A stretch of DNA of 64,000 nt, taken from positions 1,314,621 through 1,378,620 of the forward strand of contig NZ_KB823011.1 in NCBI RefSeq assembly GCF_000365025.1, in the 5' to 3' direction. Positions 1 through 8,388 of the stretch are shown in pieces; within the stretch, counting starts at the first letter, position 1; every line of letters begins with the position of its first letter. The stretch comes from Robiginitomaculum antarcticum DSM 21748. GTDB taxonomy: Bacteria > Pseudomonadota > Alphaproteobacteria > Caulobacterales > Maricaulaceae. A model generated the notes under the pieces. The model was not told where the DNA came from, made no database searches, and saw only the letters and a list, made by a program, of their open reading frames with translations. Position numbers and translations under genes: made by a program.

Positions 1-221
1 CCTATGCCAATGCGTGGGATATTTCAGGCTTTGTGCTTGAAGACGGCACAACCATTAGCGTGCTTAAAGACTGGGATAAGGCGGGGCCAAAGGCGGAGTT
101 TCTACGCGCTGCCCGCGATGAGGCCTGCGGCATTTTCCGTGTGACGCTCTCTCCGGATTACAACGCCGCCCACGCCAATCACTTCCATGTCGATATGGGG
201 CCAAGCCGTATTTGCCGCTAG
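1..221 (+). CDS. Extensin-like family protein, C-terminal fragment
   Basis: Only the last 72 residues are in the window; the reading frame is open to the left edge, so the gene starts outside. The segment contains YANAWDISGF near the edge and HANHFHVDMGPSRICR at the end, which match the C-terminal domain of bacterial extensin-like proteins (Extensin-like_C family). The asparagine/tryptophan/aspartate and HFHVD residues resemble the metal-site motifs of peptidoglycan-cleaving D-Ala-D-Ala peptidase-like folds, so a cell-wall role is plausible but inferred. The two cysteines seen (DEACGI and RIC) could form a disulfide in an exported protein. Confidence 0.8.
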   Translation, partial: YANAWDISGFVLEDGTTISVLKDWDKAGPKAEFLRAARDEACGIFRVTLSPDYNAAHANHFHVDMGPSRICR

Positions 222-366
222 AAAATTAAGCTGCAATACAGCCGGGGAAAGTATATTTCGCTATAGGTGTCTATGGAATGTGCATCGCCGTTTCGCAATT
301 TTATAATACAAGAAACCCTTTCCTTGCAGAATATATTAGGTCTAGAGTTAACCGGATGGGTATTTT

Positions 367-942
367 ATGGATGCGGTACACACTAAAATGTCCGACGGAC
401 GTGATCTTTGTCTGCGGCCCTTAAATAATGCGGACGCTCCATTGATCGAAGCTGGAATAATGGCTCTATCGGATCGGTCCCGATACTTTCGGTTTTTCTC
501 TAGCTTTAAGCAAGCGCCGCAATCTGTCTTAGACAAGCTTATCACATTTGAGGGGAAAAATCATTTAGCGTGGGGCGCGGTAGACTCCAGTCTTGATACA
601 AAACCTGCCATTGCCGCCGCGCATATCATCCGCGCGGATTACTTACCGTATTCCAGAGGGGATTTTGCAATTGCCGTCTTGGATGATTATCACGACCAAG
701 GCATTGCCCGAGCTATCATCGCGTGTTTATTCTCCGAGGCCGTTGATAAAGGTTTTACCCACGTCGAACTGGATGTCCTGAGCGAGAATGCAGCCGGACT
801 ATCTCTTTTCCGGTGGTTGGGAGGCGTTTCATTAAATTCTGTTACACATGTCAGACATATGGAAATCGAACTTAGGCCGGCATTGCGCATATTAAAACAA
901 TCTCCGAGTGTCACCTTAGAGGCCGTTTTTAAAGCGTTTTAG
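367..942 (+). CDS. GNAT family N-acetyltransferase
   Basis: 191-residue single-domain protein. The segment VLDDYHDQGIARAIIACL at about residues 103-120 is the GNAT motif A, where acetyl-CoA pyrophosphate is bound by the Q-x-x-G-x-A loop, followed by ELDVLSENAAGLSLFRWLG, a typical motif B with the N-x-x-x-x-x-L-F/Y element. The substrate cannot be told from the sequence; the overall shape resembles the acetyltransferase domains attached to or regulated with acyl-CoA synthetases, but this copy stands alone. It is monocistronic and converges with the DUF2269 gene. Base composition is more AT-rich than the oxidase or hisS regions. There is no strong Shine-Dalgarno sequence before this ATG. Confidence 0.85.
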   Translation: MDAVHTKMSDGRDLCLRPLNNADAPLIEAGIMALSDRSRYFRFFSSFKQAPQSVLDKLITFEGKNHLAWGAVDSSLDTKPAIAAAHIIRADYLPYSRGDFAIAVLDDYHDQGIARAIIACLFSEAVDKGFTHVELDVLSENAAGLSLFRWLGGVSLNSVTHVRHMEIELRPALRILKQSPSVTLEAVFKAF

Positions 943-1030
943 AGTTTAAAATTGTCTCACGTTTAAACCAAAACCATAAGATCGGCCTTCGCCGCTATGA
1001 AGATCTGAATTTGCGAACCTGCTACCGAAT

Positions 1031-1498
1031 TTATACTACTGGCCTGCTCACCATGAGCCAGACGATAGCCAGAACGGCAAAAAAGGCAGGGAAACCACTC
1101 ATGAACCATATGCGGTATAGACGAAAATAACGTTCGGGCAGTGCCTCTGCATTTTCGTCAGCCGTTTTGGCTATATTTCTAAGCTGATGTTGTATCCACA
1201 CAACAGGTAACCAAAAGACACCGACCAAAACATACAGCAGGAGAGACCAAAGAACCCATCCCTCCAGCAGAGGCCAGCCTATTTTCCGGGCAAGCAAAAT
1301 GCCTGTAATGGGTTGGATAATAACGGCAGAGGTGGTGAAAACCCAATCGGCGATGACAACGTATTTGCCTGTATGGGCTATAATTTTTGTGTCGCGTGTC
1401 CGGTGCGCCATAACCATAAAAAAAGCAATGCCTGCGCCTGTCCCGAGAAGAACGGTTGCGCCTATGACATGGGCCCATCGTAAAAAATCAACCCACAT
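1031..1498 (-). CDS. DUF2269 family integral membrane protein
   Basis: 155 residues with four predicted membrane helices (about residues 8-30, 45-70, 78-100 and 130-150). The start WVDFLRWAHVIGATVLLGTG and the histidines near helix 1 and in the second segment fit DUF2269, a family of unknown function. Its ATG lies one base after the TGA of the upstream SDR/DoxX gene, so both are one transcription unit and probably translationally linked. The pairing with a NAD(P)-binding protein that carries a DoxX-like membrane tail suggests a shared membrane redox or envelope role, which is inference only. Confidence 0.8.
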   Translation of the reverse strand: MWVDFLRWAHVIGATVLLGTGAGIAFFMVMAHRTRDTKIIAHTGKYVVIADWVFTTSAVIIQPITGILLARKIGWPLLEGWVLWSLLLYVLVGVFWLPVVWIQHQLRNIAKTADENAEALPERYFRLYRIWFMSGFPAFFAVLAIVWLMVSRPVV

Positions 1499-1499
1499 A

Positions 1500-2792
1500 T
1501 CAACGGTCTTCCATTAAAGTGGCAATGACGAGTGCTAAAGCCATGACGGGGAAAACTTTCACCATAGGCCCTAGAGGGTCAGCCCATAAATGCGGCGTGA
1601 AATATACGCTCGCAGCGAGGTAACTTGCAGATACAAAAACAGAGGCAAAACAGGCAAAGCGCGTCAGGGGGCGAAACAATAATGCCGCGCCGATTAAAAT
1701 GTCGGCTGATGCGCCTAGCCAAACAAATAAATATGAGAGGGTCTCAGGCATGACATCTTCAAGCTTTGCGGTAGCTTCAGTATGTTGCGCAAATCCAATG
1801 ATACCTGAGGTTATCCAAAACCCAGCCAGCGTCAGTATTAAAAAAGGAAAAATGAGCATGACCCGCGCGTAAATACGTTCCTGTATTGTTGAGGGGAGAT
1901 CATTTAAAGTCTGAGCTAATGTTTTGTTGGCCTTATTAGATAGGTCTTGCCACGATTTTGCATCACCCGTGACTCCATTTGCTAAAACGGTAAGTGACGT
2001 CGTTCGAAGTGCGGAGCGCCATCCCAACCACCCTGCTAAATCTGCGAAACGTGCGATAGATTTTCCGACCCAAAAAGGGAGTAACCAGACGGCTTTGGCG
2101 GGCGTGAACCCCAACCAAGCCCGAATACCCAAGGTAAGGTCCAGCAAAGTTTGGGGATTTTCTTCCACAAGATCTACATCTACGGAAATGATGCGCTCAT
2201 TTATGGCGATAGACACGGCATCGGCCACATCCTCAATAGACACGGTTTGGATCGGAGTCTTAGACATCAAAATGGGTTGAATATATGGAAAAGCGGCGAG
2301 TGTACGTATGAGGCTTGTTCCGCCATAGGCGTGAGGTGCGATCACAAGTCCGGGTCTAAAAATTGTCCAATCAAGCGTACTGTCTTTCAAAAAATTATCA
2401 GCAGCGGCCTTGGTTTTATAAAATAGTGTTGAGGAACTTATATCAGCGCCCGGGGCGGATATTTGGACAAAGCGGTTTACGCCTGTCTGTTCACAGGCCT
2501 TAATTAAGGCAATAATTGCATCCTGCTGCAGCGTTTTAATATTATCAGAAAGTCCATTTTGCAACGCGCCAGAGGCATTTACGACGATATCAATTTGATC
2601 GAGATGGTCATGCCAGCTTTCCGGCTGCGTCAGGGTCGAAATATCAGCCCCTATCCAGTTTGCGTAAGGTATAAGGGTCATCCCTTTTTGCGCCGACCTC
2701 GCCAACCCTGTAACGGCATGGCCATCGCGGATAAGCTTCTTTGTTATGGCCGAGCCGATAAGCCCGTATCCACCTAGAACAAGAACTCTCAT
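1500..2792 (-). CDS. SDR-type NAD(P)-binding protein fused to DoxX-like membrane domain
   Basis: 430 residues. The N-terminus MRVLVLGGYGLIGSAI carries a Rossmann G-x-x-G-x-x-G dinucleotide motif, followed by an atypical/extended SDR (NAD-dependent epimerase-like) domain to about residue 290. The last 120 residues hold about four membrane helices of the DoxX-like type. I chose the ATG at 2792 because GAAGG lies four bases upstream and the Rossmann strand begins at once; longer starts at 2807 and 2849 exist but add 5 or 19 unneeded residues. It is the first gene of a pair with the DUF2269 protein. The substrate is unknown. Composition is somewhat AT-rich. Confidence 0.8.
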   Translation of the reverse strand: MRVLVLGGYGLIGSAITKKLIRDGHAVTGLARSAQKGMTLIPYANWIGADISTLTQPESWHDHLDQIDIVVNASGALQNGLSDNIKTLQQDAIIALIKACEQTGVNRFVQISAPGADISSSTLFYKTKAAADNFLKDSTLDWTIFRPGLVIAPHAYGGTSLIRTLAAFPYIQPILMSKTPIQTVSIEDVADAVSIAINERIISVDVDLVEENPQTLLDLTLGIRAWLGFTPAKAVWLLPFWVGKSIARFADLAGWLGWRSALRTTSLTVLANGVTGDAKSWQDLSNKANKTLAQTLNDLPSTIQERIYARVMLIFPFLILTLAGFWITSGIIGFAQHTEATAKLEDVMPETLSYLFVWLGASADILIGAALLFRPLTRFACFASVFVSASYLAASVYFTPHLWADPLGPMVKVFPVMALALVIATLMEDR

Positions 2793-2874
2793 ATGACCTT
2801 CAGACATTATTAGATTGGCCTTATGTTGGCTTAATAAGCGAGAAAACATTATTTAACTTGCTTCGCGTTAATCC

Positions 2875-3795
2875 CTAAATGCTCAACTCTTCAATCGCCA
2901 GAGCGCTTAGGGATTTGATCTCGGCTTTGCCCGTTTTCATATGCCGGCGCGCCGTCAGGTCCATCAACCCGCCGACGCCGCACATGCTCATAATGTGGCT
3001 GCCGTCTTCGGCGTTCACCATAATATGAACTAATGTTCGTACATTCTCAGTCACGGCCTGAATGCCACTGTAAAAATCATAGGCCTGACCGGGCAGGGCG
3101 TCGGGGCCGAAGGCCAGCCGCGCTTCAAGCAAGGCGCCGCTGATCTTGCCGTAATTATCGGCATCATAATTCTCCGGCCAGGCCTGATCGAAATGCCCGA
3201 CCGTCGAGGTCACGCGTCCGAACAGAGCGGGCTGGGCGATACGGCCAAAGCTGTCGGCTTCTTCGGGAAGAAAGACGCCCGTGCCAATATAATTTTGTCC
3301 CCATGCTTTGACTTGCTCAGCATCCGGGCGCTGCGGCGCAGCGTTCAAATCGACGCCGCGCGGGCGCGCGAAATCGGGCAGGGTTGTCATATTGCCTTGT
3401 GCGGCGTCGCGGGTGCGCTGCGGCCACTCAAATAGCCCTAATGTGCGCTGCGAAATATGCTCGACAGTCTCGCGCAGAGTGGCGGCGGGGCGACCGTCAA
3501 CATGATACATGATATGCAAAATATCCGCGCCGTGATCGGACAGGGCCAAGACGCCGGAGCGGATGAGCAGCGGCGCGCCGGGCCGCGCTTCGGCCAGATA
3601 ACGGATATGGCAGTCGGTCGGGCGGATTTGTGATGTTGCGCCGTACTCAACGGCTTCAGGTAAGTTCAGCGTATAGGCAAAGCGCGCCCGCGCCTGAGCG
3701 AATTTATAGACATAGTGGCGCATATTCATGTGGCCCAGCTCGTCACATTCCCACGCGCTACACTCCCCTACCCATGTCAGCGGCATCGGCTCCAT
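2875..3795 (-). CDS. Tandem hotdog-fold acyl-CoA thioesterase family protein
   Basis: 306 residues, about twice the length of a single hotdog domain. The first half contains CDELGHMNMRHYVYKF at about residues 17-32, the 4-hydroxybenzoyl-CoA thioesterase-type active-site motif (D-x-x-G-H-x-N), and a second hotdog-like half begins near residue 165. Hydrolysis of an acyl-CoA or acyl-ACP thioester is the likely reaction; the substrate is unknown. It lies two bases downstream of the zur stop codon, so the two genes are probably cotranscribed. Confidence 0.75.
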   Translation of the reverse strand: MEPMPLTWVGECSAWECDELGHMNMRHYVYKFAQARARFAYTLNLPEAVEYGATSQIRPTDCHIRYLAEARPGAPLLIRSGVLALSDHGADILHIMYHVDGRPAATLRETVEHISQRTLGLFEWPQRTRDAAQGNMTTLPDFARPRGVDLNAAPQRPDAEQVKAWGQNYIGTGVFLPEEADSFGRIAQPALFGRVTSTVGHFDQAWPENYDADNYGKISGALLEARLAFGPDALPGQAYDFYSGIQAVTENVRTLVHIMVNAEDGSHIMSMCGVGGLMDLTARRHMKTGKAEIKSLSALAIEELSI

Positions 3796-3797
3796 AA

Positions 3798-4286
3798 TTA
3801 CGCTGCAGCGCAGTCAGGACAAATTCCGTAATGTTCCACAATGGAGCGTTTGACGGTAAACCCTGCGGGCGGAGTAACACTGTGGTCACTGATGTGGCGC
3901 TCGATTACCTTGTTACAGCTGTCACAAATATAGAATTCCGCGCGGGCATTTTCGTGGACATGGTCACAGACGACATAGGCATTTAGCGCTTCGACGCGGT
4001 GGATGAGCCCAAGTTTGGACAGAAATTCCAGCGCACGGTATATAGTCGGCGGTCGTGGTGAGCCGTAATCGGGATGCAATCGATCCAAAAGGTCATAGGC
4101 TTTGACGGGTTCTTGGGTGTTAACGATTAACTCGAAAATATGAGAGCGTAGCGGCGTGAACCTTTCACCAGCTGCGTCGCAAATCGATTTGGCTATCGCT
4201 AAATGGTGATCCAGATCCCCGGGAGCGCAATCATCATCATGGTTGTGCGACTCCTTTATGTGGGCAGGGTGTTGTTGCGTGCTCAT
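3798..4286 (-). CDS. zur: Fur-family transcriptional regulator, Zur-like
   Basis: 162 residues. An N-terminal winged helix carries RFTPLRSHIFELI and PPTIYRALEFLSKLGLIHRVE, the DNA-recognition helix typical of the Zur branch (GLIHRVEALNAYVVCDH). The C-terminal dimer domain carries H-x-H ligands and two cysteine pairs (CDSC and CPDC) for structural zinc. A histidine-rich stretch (ESHNHDDDC) near residue 12-20 is additional. The ATG at 4286 is chosen because AGGAAAG lies 6 bases upstream; a longer frame to 4355 has no ribosome site. An inverted repeat overlaps this site (see 4295-4322). Zinc-responsive repression of uptake genes is the family role, but no zinc transporter gene is adjacent here. 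Confidence 0.85.
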   Translation of the reverse strand: MSTQQHPAHIKESHNHDDDCAPGDLDHHLAIAKSICDAAGERFTPLRSHIFELIVNTQEPVKAYDLLDRLHPDYGSPRPPTIYRALEFLSKLGLIHRVEALNAYVVCDHVHENARAEFYICDSCNKVIERHISDHSVTPPAGFTVKRSIVEHYGICPDCAAA

Positions 4287-4294
4287 GAATCTTT

Positions 4295-4322
4295 CCTGTG
4301 ATTTGATTGTCTTTATCACAGG
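4295..4322 (-). promoter_or_regulatory. Inverted repeat overlapping the zur ribosome-binding site
   Basis: Perfect 8-bp arms CCTGTGAT and ATCACAGG are separated by 12 bases. Read on the minus strand, the second arm ends in the AGG of the zur Shine-Dalgarno sequence, 9 bases from the ATG. It could be an operator or an mRNA hairpin that hides the ribosome site. It does not look like the known alphaproteobacterial Zur box. Confidence 0.4.
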
Positions 4323-4459
4323 CGGCGGGGCTTGCGCCACCCTTGTGCGTCGCAATTATATCGCGGCTTGAGAATAGCCCTTATATCCGCTAAGAGCGCG
4401 CGAGAATTCCGGCAGGACAGGCCTGCCACCACCAAAACAAATAAGTCATAGGACCCATC

Positions 4460-5242
4460 ATGGCCAAAGCCCCCGAAAGTACCGGCATTACCGGAAACGT
4501 TCTCCTTTATAAAAACCCGAAACCGCTAACCAAAGAGGCGCATAGCAAAATGGGCGTTTCTGCCAAACCGCAGCCCTTTGACTTTTTGCGCAAATCCCAC
4601 TTTGTTCCTATTACCGCTCCTGAATTCGGCGCGGCAGCAAATAGCTACCCGATCATTTTTGCCGGCGCGAATAAGAACCCGCTGGCCGTTATGGGTATTC
4701 GCGGTGAAGAAAACCTTTTCGTACAAGAGGACGGTCAATTTAACCCTGATTATTATATGCCTGCTTTTGCACGCCGCTATCCCTTTGTCCTGGCCGGTGA
4801 CGAAGCCAATAACCGCTTCGTTGTCTGCGTCGACGAACAAGCGGATTGTGTGGTTAAGAAAAATCCCGAGCGCCCTTTCTTTGAAGGCGACCAATTATCC
4901 GCGTTCACCCAGGAAGCCTTTGAGTTCCTCCAAGCGTTTGAGCGTGACCGCCGCGCGACCGAAGAAATGATCAAAATTTTCAACGAGCATGATTTGTTCG
5001 AACAAAAAGAAATGAATTTCCAAGGCAATAATGCTGATGGGTCGCTCGCGGAAAAACAAAAAATCGCTGAATATTTCGCGATCACCGAAGAGCGCTTGAA
5101 AAAGCTTGATGACGCGACATTGCGTTTATTCTCTGACCGCGGTTACCTTGCCGTTGCTTATGCGCACATCCTGTCCCTATCCAACTGGCAGCGTTTAGTA
5201 AATATCACGCTTCGCAAGATTTCCGACGAGCAAAAAGCGTAA
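4460..5242 (+). CDS. SapC family protein
   Basis: 260 residues, soluble, no signal peptide. The layout fits the SapC family: a start region with PITAPEFGAAANSYPIIFAG, then the PDYYMPAFARRYPFVLAGD block and a C-terminal region with a conserved W-x-x-L (SNWQRLVNITLRK). The family is common in alpha- and gammaproteobacteria, frequently near TonB receptors, but has no established biochemical function, so none is claimed. It is a single-gene unit divergent from zur and closed by the intrinsic terminator at 5281-5314. Confidence 0.8.
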   Translation: MAKAPESTGITGNVLLYKNPKPLTKEAHSKMGVSAKPQPFDFLRKSHFVPITAPEFGAAANSYPIIFAGANKNPLAVMGIRGEENLFVQEDGQFNPDYYMPAFARRYPFVLAGDEANNRFVVCVDEQADCVVKKNPERPFFEGDQLSAFTQEAFEFLQAFERDRRATEEMIKIFNEHDLFEQKEMNFQGNNADGSLAEKQKIAEYFAITEERLKKLDDATLRLFSDRGYLAVAYAHILSLSNWQRLVNITLRKISDEQKA

Positions 5243-5280
5243 GCTCTTGATATAGGGCCGAAACATTCGGCATTTTATTT

Positions 5281-5314
5281 AACCCGGTTTGCGTATCTGC
5301 AGGCCGGGTTTTTT
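5281..5314 (+). terminator. Intrinsic terminator after the SapC gene
   Basis: Perfect stem AACCCGG (5281-5287) with CCGGGTT (5304-5310), 16-base loop, followed directly by TTTT. It lies 38 bases past the stop codon. Confidence 0.8.
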
Positions 5315-5405
5315 ATGCGCCCCGCATTATTACAATGCGTTTATGGGGCGTAATACCCTATTGAGAATTTGGCCTTAGCTTATATGAGATAGCTTAGGAG
5401 CCTGT

Positions 5406-7520
5406 ATGCGTCACATGTCAAAATTAGTATTATGCTGGCTGATCGCCATGACCGTCTTTACGCCTGTCTATGCGGCAGAGACATCCGGCGTCGAGATTGA
5501 TGAATCGCGCGTGACTGTTGTGACAGATCACGATGTCATCGCGCCGGGGCAAAGTTTCTACATGGCTGTGCAATGGGCGATGGAGCCGGGCTGGCATGTC
5601 TATTGGAAAAATCCCGGCGATAGCGGGGAGAGCCTGCAAATAGATCTGGACCCGCGCACTGCGTTTATGGCCGGAGAGATCATCTGGGCGACGCCCAAAG
5701 CCGTGGCGACAGGGCCTATTATAAATTACGGCTATGAAGGCCGCGCGCTCTTTCCGGTATTAATTACGGCGTCAGAGGATTCAGTGCCCGGCGAGACACT
5801 GACCCTGTCCGGCTCCGCCTACGCGCTGGTCTGCGCCGAGATATGCATTCCGCGCACCGTGCCTTTTTCTCTGTCGCTCCGTGTTGGAGAGCCGCAGATT
5901 GATAATCGCTGGCAAAATAATATCGAACGCACGTTAAAAAAAGTGCCGCCGCCCAGCGCGGCCAAAGCCAGCGCCTATTTGGATGATGGCGCGCTGTTCG
6001 TTGATGTTGCGGATATGGAGCTCGCTGACGGCGTTATCGAAGACGCCTATATTTTCCCCGATGAGCCCAGCTTTATTTCCCCCAGCGACGCGCAGCAAAT
6101 CACCCTTGGCCCGCAAGGCTTGCGCGCACGCCTCGTGCCGGGATATAAAACCGAAAACGGAGTTGAGTCCGAGATCCCGTTCATTCTCGCCTTTACCCAA
6201 GACGGTGAGTATAAAGGCGTGCACCTCACGGCAAAACCGGGCCCGCCGCTTGACGTCGGTCTCGCCGTCATCCCCTCTGCATCGACAATTGCAGGCGGAG
6301 AGATTAGCCTTCTGATCGCCGTGCTATTTGCACTGCTGGGCGGGGTTATTCTCAACCTTATGCCCTGCGTCTTTCCGGTCATCTCTATAAAAATACTATC
6401 ATTTGCCAAATCCGGCGCGATGAGCGCCGCGCAAATCCGCGCTAAAGGCTGGGCCTATGCGGGCGGCGTCTTCGCGACATTTGCTATTTTGGTTGCCATA
6501 TTAATTGTTATCAAATCCACCGGACAGCTTATTGGCTGGGGATTCCAATTTCAAAACCCGGCCATTCCGGCGGTGCTTGCGCTGCTGATGTTTATGATCG
6601 GGTTAAGTCTTCTCGGTGTGTTTGATATCTCCGGACCTTGGCAAAATACCGGGCAGGATTTAACGGCCCGCCGCGGTCTGGGCGGATCTTTTGCGACAGG
6701 CGCGCTAGCCGTTGTCGTGGCAACCCCTTGTACGGCGCCGTTTATGGCAGGCGCAATTGGTTACGCCCTTGCGGCCCCGATGATGAGCATGATCGCCGTA
6801 TTTGCGGCGCTGGCCTTGGGGTTCGCCTTGCCGTTCCTTATTTTGTGCTACGTGCCCAAATTGTTACAAAGCCTGCCTAAGCCCGGGCCTTGGATGAAAA
6901 CCTTTCAAGAAATTTTGGCGTTCCCGATGTTTGCAACCGCCATCTATCTGGCGTGGGTTGTCAGCCAGCAGACAGGCGCGAACGGCGCGGCCAAAGTCTT
7001 AATCGCCATGCTGCTCGCGGGTTTCGGTATATGGCTGCTGCGCCGCACCCATATTGCTTTTAAAGCGCTGGCTATTCTGGCCCTTATTGTAGCCGTAGCA
7101 TTGCCCTTCACACTCGAAACAGACGCCGCTATAGGAACGCTTTCGGCAGATGCCGGCTATGAAAAACTGGTCTGGAGTCCCCAAAAAGTGGCGGAGCTTC
7201 GCGCAGAAGGCCGTGCCGTATTTGTTGATTTCACTGCGGCATGGTGCGTGACCTGCAAGGTTAACGAGAGAGGCGCACTCGCTGACAAAGATGTGGCTGC
7301 GGCGTTTAACGCAACCAACACCGCCTTTCTGGTCGCTGACTGGACTAACCGCGACGATGTTATCGCTGCAGAACTGAAACTGTACGGCCGCGCCGGCGTG
7401 CCGCTTTATCTCTATTTTCCGCCACTGGCGGCCGGGGAGGCGCATGATCCCGCAGGGGCACAGATTCTGCCGCAAGTTCTTTTTTCGGGAAAAGTGATCG
7501 AAATATTACAGGGCGGTTAG
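5406..7520 (+). CDS. DsbD/ScsB-type thiol:disulfide interchange protein
   Basis: 704 residues. A signal peptide (about 1-24) is followed by a periplasmic DsbD-alpha-like domain with C-x-x-x-C at 143/147 (CAEIC), the ScsB-like arrangement. Then come about eight membrane helices of the cytochrome c biogenesis/DsbD transporter fold with the redox pair C321 (LMPCVFP) and C442 (ATPCTAP), and a C-terminal thioredoxin domain with W-C-V-T-C-K at 613-618. By family it carries electrons from cytoplasmic thioredoxin across the inner membrane to periplasmic substrates. The ATG at 5406 has AGGAG five bases upstream. An exported redoxin follows 121 bases later and may be a partner (inference). Confidence 0.9.
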   Translation: MRHMSKLVLCWLIAMTVFTPVYAAETSGVEIDESRVTVVTDHDVIAPGQSFYMAVQWAMEPGWHVYWKNPGDSGESLQIDLDPRTAFMAGEIIWATPKAVATGPIINYGYEGRALFPVLITASEDSVPGETLTLSGSAYALVCAEICIPRTVPFSLSLRVGEPQIDNRWQNNIERTLKKVPPPSAAKASAYLDDGALFVDVADMELADGVIEDAYIFPDEPSFISPSDAQQITLGPQGLRARLVPGYKTENGVESEIPFILAFTQDGEYKGVHLTAKPGPPLDVGLAVIPSASTIAGGEISLLIAVLFALLGGVILNLMPCVFPVISIKILSFAKSGAMSAAQIRAKGWAYAGGVFATFAILVAILIVIKSTGQLIGWGFQFQNPAIPAVLALLMFMIGLSLLGVFDISGPWQNTGQDLTARRGLGGSFATGALAVVVATPCTAPFMAGAIGYALAAPMMSMIAVFAALALGFALPFLILCYVPKLLQSLPKPGPWMKTFQEILAFPMFATAIYLAWVVSQQTGANGAAKVLIAMLLAGFGIWLLRRTHIAFKALAILALIVAVALPFTLETDAAIGTLSADAGYEKLVWSPQKVAELRAEGRAVFVDFTAAWCVTCKVNERGALADKDVAAAFNATNTAFLVADWTNRDDVIAAELKLYGRAGVPLYLYFPPLAAGEAHDPAGAQILPQVLFSGKVIEILQGG

Positions 7521-7641
7521 CCTTATCACATTTCGCTTCACGTCTCTGTGAGCCGATTGAACCTTTACGAATATATCGCGTATATAAGGTATATAGCGGG
7601 ATTGTCGGCCCGCACATTTCGTTCAAATCAGGAGAGAGACT

Positions 7642-8250
7642 ATGATCCGTCGCACCTTGCTTGCCTTAACCGCCGCATCCGCAATCGCCATTTCAATCCC
7701 CGCTCTGGCCGCTGTAAAGACAGGCGACGCCGCCCCCGGCTTTACAGCCGTAGACAGTAATGGCGTGTCTCACAGCCTGTCCGATTTTGCGGGTAAAACT
7801 GTTGTCCTTGAATGGACCAATGATGGCTGCCCTTACGTAAAAAAACACTATAATAGCGGCAATATGCAAAAAATTCAAAAAGACGCGACCGATAACGGCG
7901 TCGTCTGGCTTACCGTGATTTCATCGGCTCCCGGCAAACAAGGCTATGTCGACGGCGCAGGCGCCAATACCCTTACGGAAAATTATGGCGCGTTTCCAAC
8001 CGCCGTCCTGCTGGATCCGGCGGGCGATTTGGGCCGTATGTATGACGCTAAAACAACGCCGCATATGTATGTCATCAATGCTGCTGGAAACCTGGTCTAT
8101 CAGGGCGCGATTGACAGCAATCGCAGCTCTGATCCTGCAACTATCCCCGCCGCAACAAATTATGTTTTGGCCGCACTGGACGCAGTAGAAAATGGAGAAA
8201 CCCCGCAGACCATGCAATCCGAAGCCTATGGATGTAGCGTAAAGTATTAA
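7642..8250 (+). CDS. Exported redoxin/thioredoxin-fold protein
   Basis: 202 residues with a clear signal peptide ending ALA-A at about residue 23. The mature part is a thioredoxin/AhpC-like redoxin domain with the peroxidatic-type motif NDGCPYVKKHY near residue 70 and a cis-proline-type segment TTPHMYVIN. A second cysteine near the C-terminus (AYGCSVKY) could act as the resolving residue. Ribosome site GGAGAGAG precedes the ATG. It follows the DsbD-like gene in the same direction, which would supply reducing power in the periplasm (inference). Exact substrate unknown. Confidence 0.8.
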   Translation: MIRRTLLALTAASAIAISIPALAAVKTGDAAPGFTAVDSNGVSHSLSDFAGKTVVLEWTNDGCPYVKKHYNSGNMQKIQKDATDNGVVWLTVISSAPGKQGYVDGAGANTLTENYGAFPTAVLLDPAGDLGRMYDAKTTPHMYVINAAGNLVYQGAIDSNRSSDPATIPAATNYVLAALDAVENGETPQTMQSEAYGCSVKY

Positions 8251-8274
8251 GAAGAGCTTTTACGTCTCATGACA

Positions 8275-8335
8275 GCCGATGCTCCTCCCCAAATAAGCAT
8301 CGGCAAAACGGCCCGCCTTACCCCGGCGGGCCGTT
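8275..8335 (+). terminator. Two tandem perfect hairpins between the redoxin gene and pgi
   Basis: Hairpin 1 pairs GCCGATGCT (8275-8283) with AGCATCGGC (8296-8304), 9 bp. Hairpin 2 pairs AACGGCCCGCC (8307-8317) with GGCGGGCCGTT (8325-8335), 11 bp with a 7-base loop. No uridine run follows, so a factor-dependent terminator, an RNA-stability element, or both, is more likely than a classical intrinsic terminator. Confidence 0.55.
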
Positions 8336-8388
8336 GACCGTTTGGGAGAATGATTTAAGAGGCAAGCTCATACTTAGGAGCCGCCGCA

